A stretch of 64,000 nucleotides of DNA from 39-52-133 sp035531075 (GTDB lineage: Bacteria > Pseudomonadota > Gammaproteobacteria > Burkholderiales > Gallionellaceae): the NCBI GenBank assembly GCA_035531075.1, contig DATKTO010000029.1, positions 62,001 through 126,000 on the forward strand, given 5' to 3'. Both the position numbers and the translations under genes were made by a program. The notes below the pieces were generated by a model. The model saw only the letters and a program-made list of their open reading frames with translations, was not told the origin of the DNA and made no database searches. Shown in pieces: positions 61,045 through 64,000 of the stretch (within the stretch, counting starts at the first letter, position 1; the number at the start of each line of letters is the position of its first letter).

Positions 61045-61275
61045 TTTGCCCGGGGTAGCCCGGCGGCTAGTCACTTTTCATGCTTCGCCAAGAAAAGTAA
61101 CCAAAAGAAGGCGATCCCCAATCCACCACCTCTTCGAGGTTCCCTGCGGTGCTCGACAGGTCAGGCTTCCTCATAAACTCGCACGATCCGCTGCGCGTCC
61201 ACGTGCTCAAACATATTCGTCAGAATTCCCTGACCTGTCTCCGCTCCTCGGTGGTGGACGAGGGGAGGAAAAAGC
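61045..61275 (+). repeat. Dispersed repeat copy 3 (forward)
   Basis: Starts ggggtagcccggcggctagt, then tgcttcgccaagaaaagtaa; the 34-base core is at 61176-61209, and the tail has cgtcagaattccctgac and ctcggtggtggac. Its head faces the DUF2971 gene, so copies 2 and 3 form inverted flanks about 1.1 kb apart. The remaining 61276-61395 is AT-rich with no recognised feature. Confidence 0.8.
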
Positions 61276-61395
61276 GGCGCACTCGCACAGTTTTGTGCAA
61301 ATTTAGCTTATACAAATCAAGTGCATATGCAATTTCAATATAATAATAGGTATATGATTATATTGAATAAATTAACTAAAAAGCACTAATCAACA

Positions 61396-62676
61396 TCAGC
61401 CCACCACCCGCAACACCAAGCCCTTCAAATAAGCCCCCTCCGGAAAACTCAAGAGCACCGGATGATCCGCCGCCGCATGTACCTTGTGCACAATCTGCGC
61501 ATCCACGCCTGCATCCAGCGCTGCACCCGCGATGATTTTCTGGAACAGGTCATCGCTGATGCCACCCGAGCAGGAATAGGTTGCAAGGATGCCACCCGGC
61601 CGCAGCAGTTTGAAGCCCAGCAGGTTGATATCCTTGTACGCACGCGATGCCTTCTCGGCAAAGGCGGCGGTCGGTGCAAATTTGGGCGGGTCGAGTACGA
61701 TGAGGTCGAACTTGCGATTCTGGTCGCGCAATTTTCTGAGCGCCTCAAACACGTCTTTGTCCTGCCATTCGGCGCGGCTGGCATCGAGGCCGTTAAGCTC
61801 CACATTGCGCTGCGCCAGTTGCAGGGCTTCTGCAGACGAGTCGATCGACAGCACGGATTTTGCGCCACCGCGCAGGGCATATAGCGAGAAGCCGCCGGTA
61901 TAGCAGAAGCAGTTGAGCACATCGCGGCCCTCGGCCAGATTGCCGATCAGCGCGCGGTTGTCGCGCTGATCCAGATAGAAGCCGGTCTTCTGGCCTGCGG
62001 CCACGTCCACCGCGATGCGGATGCCGTTTTCGCTGACGCTCAATTGCTCGGGCAATTTGCCGCGCAGTATTTCATTGCGTTTGGGCAGGCCTTCCAGTTC
62101 GCGCCCGTCGGAATCCGAGCGCTCGTAGATGCATACCGGATTGCACAGTTCCTGCAAGACATCGGCAAAGGTTTCGCGCCAGCGCTCCGCACCGGCGCTG
62201 CCGAGTTGCAGCACCAGCACGTCGGCATACTGGTCGACGATGAGGCCGGGCAAGCCGTCCGATTCGCCGTGGATCAGGCGCATGCCGTTGCTGTGCTGAT
62301 CCAGTTTTAATTCCTTGCGCGCAGCCAGGGCACTGCTGATTTTCTTGCGGAAAAAATCGGCATCTATTTTTTCCTCTGCCTGCCACGTCCACACGCGGCC
62401 GCAGATTTGCGATTGCGGGTTGTAGGCAGCCCAGGCGAGGAAGCCGCCCTGTGCATCGCACACTTGCACGGTGTCGCCGCTGGCCGGGCTGCCGTCAATG
62501 CGCTCTACCGCGCCGGAGAAGATCCAGGGGTGGCGGCGCTGCAGGGATTTTTCGCGGCCCGCCTGCAGCAGTAATTTAGGGCCGGCAAACGGCACCAGCG
62601 GGGATTTTATTACTGTTGGCTGTTGCCTGCTGTTTTCGCGGCGACGCTGGTGTGAGGTATGGCGTTTCTGGTTCAT
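61396..62676 (-). CDS. Class I SAM-dependent rRNA methyltransferase, RlmI-like
   Basis: A 426-residue enzyme like RlmI/YccW (23S rRNA m5C1962). A basic N-terminal tail (about 30 residues, many R and Q) precedes a PUA domain (LLLQAGREKSLQRRHPWIFS). The EEHEA-like middle (GLIVDQYADVLVLQLG, FYLDQRDNRALIG) leads to a Rossmann domain (LNCFCYTGGFSLYAL, LIVLDPPKF, YSCSGGISDD with the candidate catalytic cysteine). ATG 62676 overlaps the xerC stop (ATGA); the longer in-frame ORF runs through xerC. Confidence 0.88.
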   Translation of the reverse strand: MNQKRHTSHQRRRENSRQQPTVIKSPLVPFAGPKLLLQAGREKSLQRRHPWIFSGAVERIDGSPASGDTVQVCDAQGGFLAWAAYNPQSQICGRVWTWQAEEKIDADFFRKKISSALAARKELKLDQHSNGMRLIHGESDGLPGLIVDQYADVLVLQLGSAGAERWRETFADVLQELCNPVCIYERSDSDGRELEGLPKRNEILRGKLPEQLSVSENGIRIAVDVAAGQKTGFYLDQRDNRALIGNLAEGRDVLNCFCYTGGFSLYALRGGAKSVLSIDSSAEALQLAQRNVELNGLDASRAEWQDKDVFEALRKLRDQNRKFDLIVLDPPKFAPTAAFAEKASRAYKDINLLGFKLLRPGGILATYSCSGGISDDLFQKIIAGAALDAGVDAQIVHKVHAAADHPVLLSFPEGAYLKGLVLRVVG

Positions 62677-63587
62677 GTGGCTTTCTTCTTTGCACGCGGA
62701 TGCGCGCTGTCGTAAATTTTGGCGAGGTACTGAAAATCGAGATGGGTATACACCTGGGTGGTGGAGATGCTGGCGTGGCCCAGCATCTCCTGCACCGCGC
62801 GCAGGTCGCCGCTGGATTGCAGCACATGCGAGGCGAAGGAATGGCGCAGCAGGTGCGGATGCACATTCGCACTTATTCCCTGTTTGATGCCCCATTCCTT
62901 CATGCGCAGCTGCACCGAACGCGCGCTGATGCGCCCGCCGTTGCGGTTGATGAACAGGGCCGGCTCCTCATTTTTTGCGAGCGCACTGCGCAGCTGCAGC
63001 CACTGCTGCAGCGCGCTGATGGCATGGCTGCCCAATGGGATAATTCGCGTCTTGTTGCCCTTGCCGGTCACGCGCACCGAATCGTCGCTGAAATCCAGCG
63101 CCTCCGGATTGAGGCTAACCAGTTCGGCCAGACGCAAACCGGAGGAATACAGCAGCTCGAACATTGCCTTGTCGCGCACGCTCAGCGGGTCGCCATCTGC
63201 GGGCAAATCCACCATGCGCACGGCTTCATCCGGCGACAGGGTGTGCGGCAGGTTGCGCGGCGATTTGGGCGCGCGCAAGCCGCTGCAGGGGTTATTGCTG
63301 TATTGATGATCGCGGATCAGGTAGGTATAAAAACCGCGCCAGGCAGACAGCATGCGCGCCAGGGTTTTGCCGCCCAGGCCCTGCCCGTGCAGGCTGGCGA
63401 TAAAGCGGCGGATTTGATGGCTCTTGAGCGCATCGAGCTGTGTCTCACCGGCCGCCTTAAACAACCGCCGAATATCGCGCGCATAATTTTCAAGGGTGAG
63501 CGGGGAATATTGCCGCTCGTTGCCGAGGTAAGCCAGGTAGCCGTTCAGTATCTCCTGCCTGGCTGAATCCGGGCTTGCCTTGTCCAT
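62673..63587 (-). CDS. xerC: Site-specific tyrosine recombinase XerC
   Basis: A 304-residue recombinase that with XerD resolves chromosome dimers at dif. N-terminal SAM-like domain YLAYLGNERQYSPLTLENYA; catalytic residues in SSGLRLAELVSL (R), VTGKGNKTRIIPLG (K), HLLRHSFASHVL (HxxR), LGHASISTTQVYTH (H and Y). ATG 63587 (MDKASPDSARQ); the in-frame extension to 63677 lies in the DUF484 gene. The neighbours are as in the dapF-DUF484-xerC operon. Confidence 0.94.
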   Translation of the reverse strand: MDKASPDSARQEILNGYLAYLGNERQYSPLTLENYARDIRRLFKAAGETQLDALKSHQIRRFIASLHGQGLGGKTLARMLSAWRGFYTYLIRDHQYSNNPCSGLRAPKSPRNLPHTLSPDEAVRMVDLPADGDPLSVRDKAMFELLYSSGLRLAELVSLNPEALDFSDDSVRVTGKGNKTRIIPLGSHAISALQQWLQLRSALAKNEEPALFINRNGGRISARSVQLRMKEWGIKQGISANVHPHLLRHSFASHVLQSSGDLRAVQEMLGHASISTTQVYTHLDFQYLAKIYDSAHPRAKKKAT

Positions 63588-63588
63588 G

Positions 63589-64000
63589 TTATAGATGGGG
63601 CTGCACTGCGCTGCTGACGAGCTCTGCAATGCGCTGCAGGAATACGGTTCCCATTTCCGGATAGAAGCGTTGCGCATCCTCGCTGGCGAGAATCAGCATG
63701 CCGATGGTTTGAGTATCCTTGCGCAATGGCAGATAGGCAAACGAACGCAGGTGTTCCGCACTCTCGCCGAACCATGACCGGGTATCATGCACCGCCTGAT
63801 GTGCGCATACCGGCCTGGTATGCTGCCCGGCAAATGCCATCACCTCGGTACTGGGTGGCTGCTCCTGCCACAGCTGAATCACGGCATGCGGCACGGAAAA
63901 AATGTCGCGCAAATTGCGCGTGGCAATATCCTGCAGTGAAGCCAGAGCATCTGCGCCAAAAAGTGCCAGGGTGTATTGATGCACCTTGTCTTGCAGCGCC
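63589..64000 (-). CDS. DUF484-family protein (5' partial)
   Basis: The frame is open to the window edge, so the N-terminus is missing. The visible 137 residues form a GAF-like domain: LASLQDIATRNLRDIF, VPHAVIQLW, SFAYLPLRKDTQTIGMLILA, and DAQRFYPEMGTVFLQRIAEL, typical of DUF484. These proteins sit directly upstream of xerC, as here (1 base between the genes). Function is unknown. Confidence 0.88.
   Translation of the reverse strand, partial: ALQDKVHQYTLALFGADALASLQDIATRNLRDIFSVPHAVIQLWQEQPPSTEVMAFAGQHTRPVCAHQAVHDTRSWFGESAEHLRSFAYLPLRKDTQTIGMLILASEDAQRFYPEMGTVFLQRIAELVSSAVQPHL

Noticed and set aside
62616..63566. 316-codon + strand ORF opposite xerC
   Set aside because: Shadow of xerC, whose catalytic residues are all present on the minus strand.

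Overview
The window looks like a chromosome segment of a moderately GC-rich betaproteobacterium, most likely in the Nitrosomonadales (Gallionellaceae, Thiobacillus or Sideroxydans type). The clues are a 6S RNA next to zapA, a B12 riboswitch followed by btuB and a BtuM-like transporter, the neighbourhood argJ/secA/M23 peptidase/dciA/lpxC beside a complete dcw cluster, MurE with the DNPR (meso-DAP) motif, and xerC next to a DUF484 gene. The genus is an inference. I saw no tRNA, rRNA, CRISPR array, prophage or intact transposase.

Layout. 1-4540 (+): branched-chain amino acid or amide ABC importer livK(partial)-H-M-G-F. 4589-8780 (-): three poorly known genes (HEPN-like, GIY-YIG-like, membrane-anchored zincin), a TauE-type exporter, an EVE-domain protein, 6S RNA, and zapA with a coiled-coil partner. 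8890-20686: cobalamin region with riboswitch, btuB, btuM, cobO, cobB, a 49-codon stump of a BtuF-like gene, bluB, cbiB, cobD, cobQ, cobU, cobT, and cobC and cobS convergent to them. 20979-24807 (+): pilC, pilD, coaE, zapD, yacG. 24795-28634 (-): Nudix/ThiE fusion, frameshifted DUF815 ATPase, argJ, a cyclic-nucleotide-binding-domain protein. 28656-34132: secA, M23 peptidase, dciA (+), a small membrane protein, lpxC. 34244-52393 (-): the division and cell wall cluster from ftsZ back to mraZ, with its promoter and a four-box MraZ operator at 52413-52474. 52669-53030 (-): rnpB. 53223-59106 (-): a MASE3/PAS/PAS/GGDEF/EAL protein, a predicted outer-membrane protein and an ABC-2 exporter. 59107-61395: non-coding repeats around a DUF2971 gene. 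61396-64000 (-): an RlmI-like methyltransferase, xerC and a partial DUF484 gene.

How the parts work together. BtuB would bring corrinoids across the outer membrane and BtuM across the inner membrane. CobO adenosylates, CobB and CobQ amidate, CbiB and CobD supply and attach the aminopropanol arm, CobU activates cobinamide, BluB and CobT make the lower ligand, and CobS joins the halves. No corrin-ring genes are present here. The dcw cluster encodes nearly the whole cytoplasmic peptidoglycan precursor pathway plus FtsL, I, W, Q, A and Z.

The most unusual structures are: (1) a 74-codon ORF made of two 35-codon repeats, wedged between ftsW and murG and ending in a synonymously recoded copy of the FtsW C-terminus; (2) a 120-bp near-palindrome between murG and murC; (3) the BtuF-like stump in the cob operon; (4) a DUF2971 gene enclosed by inverted copies of a dispersed repeat; and (5) an orphan protein with an RNxxxxH HEPN-type motif.
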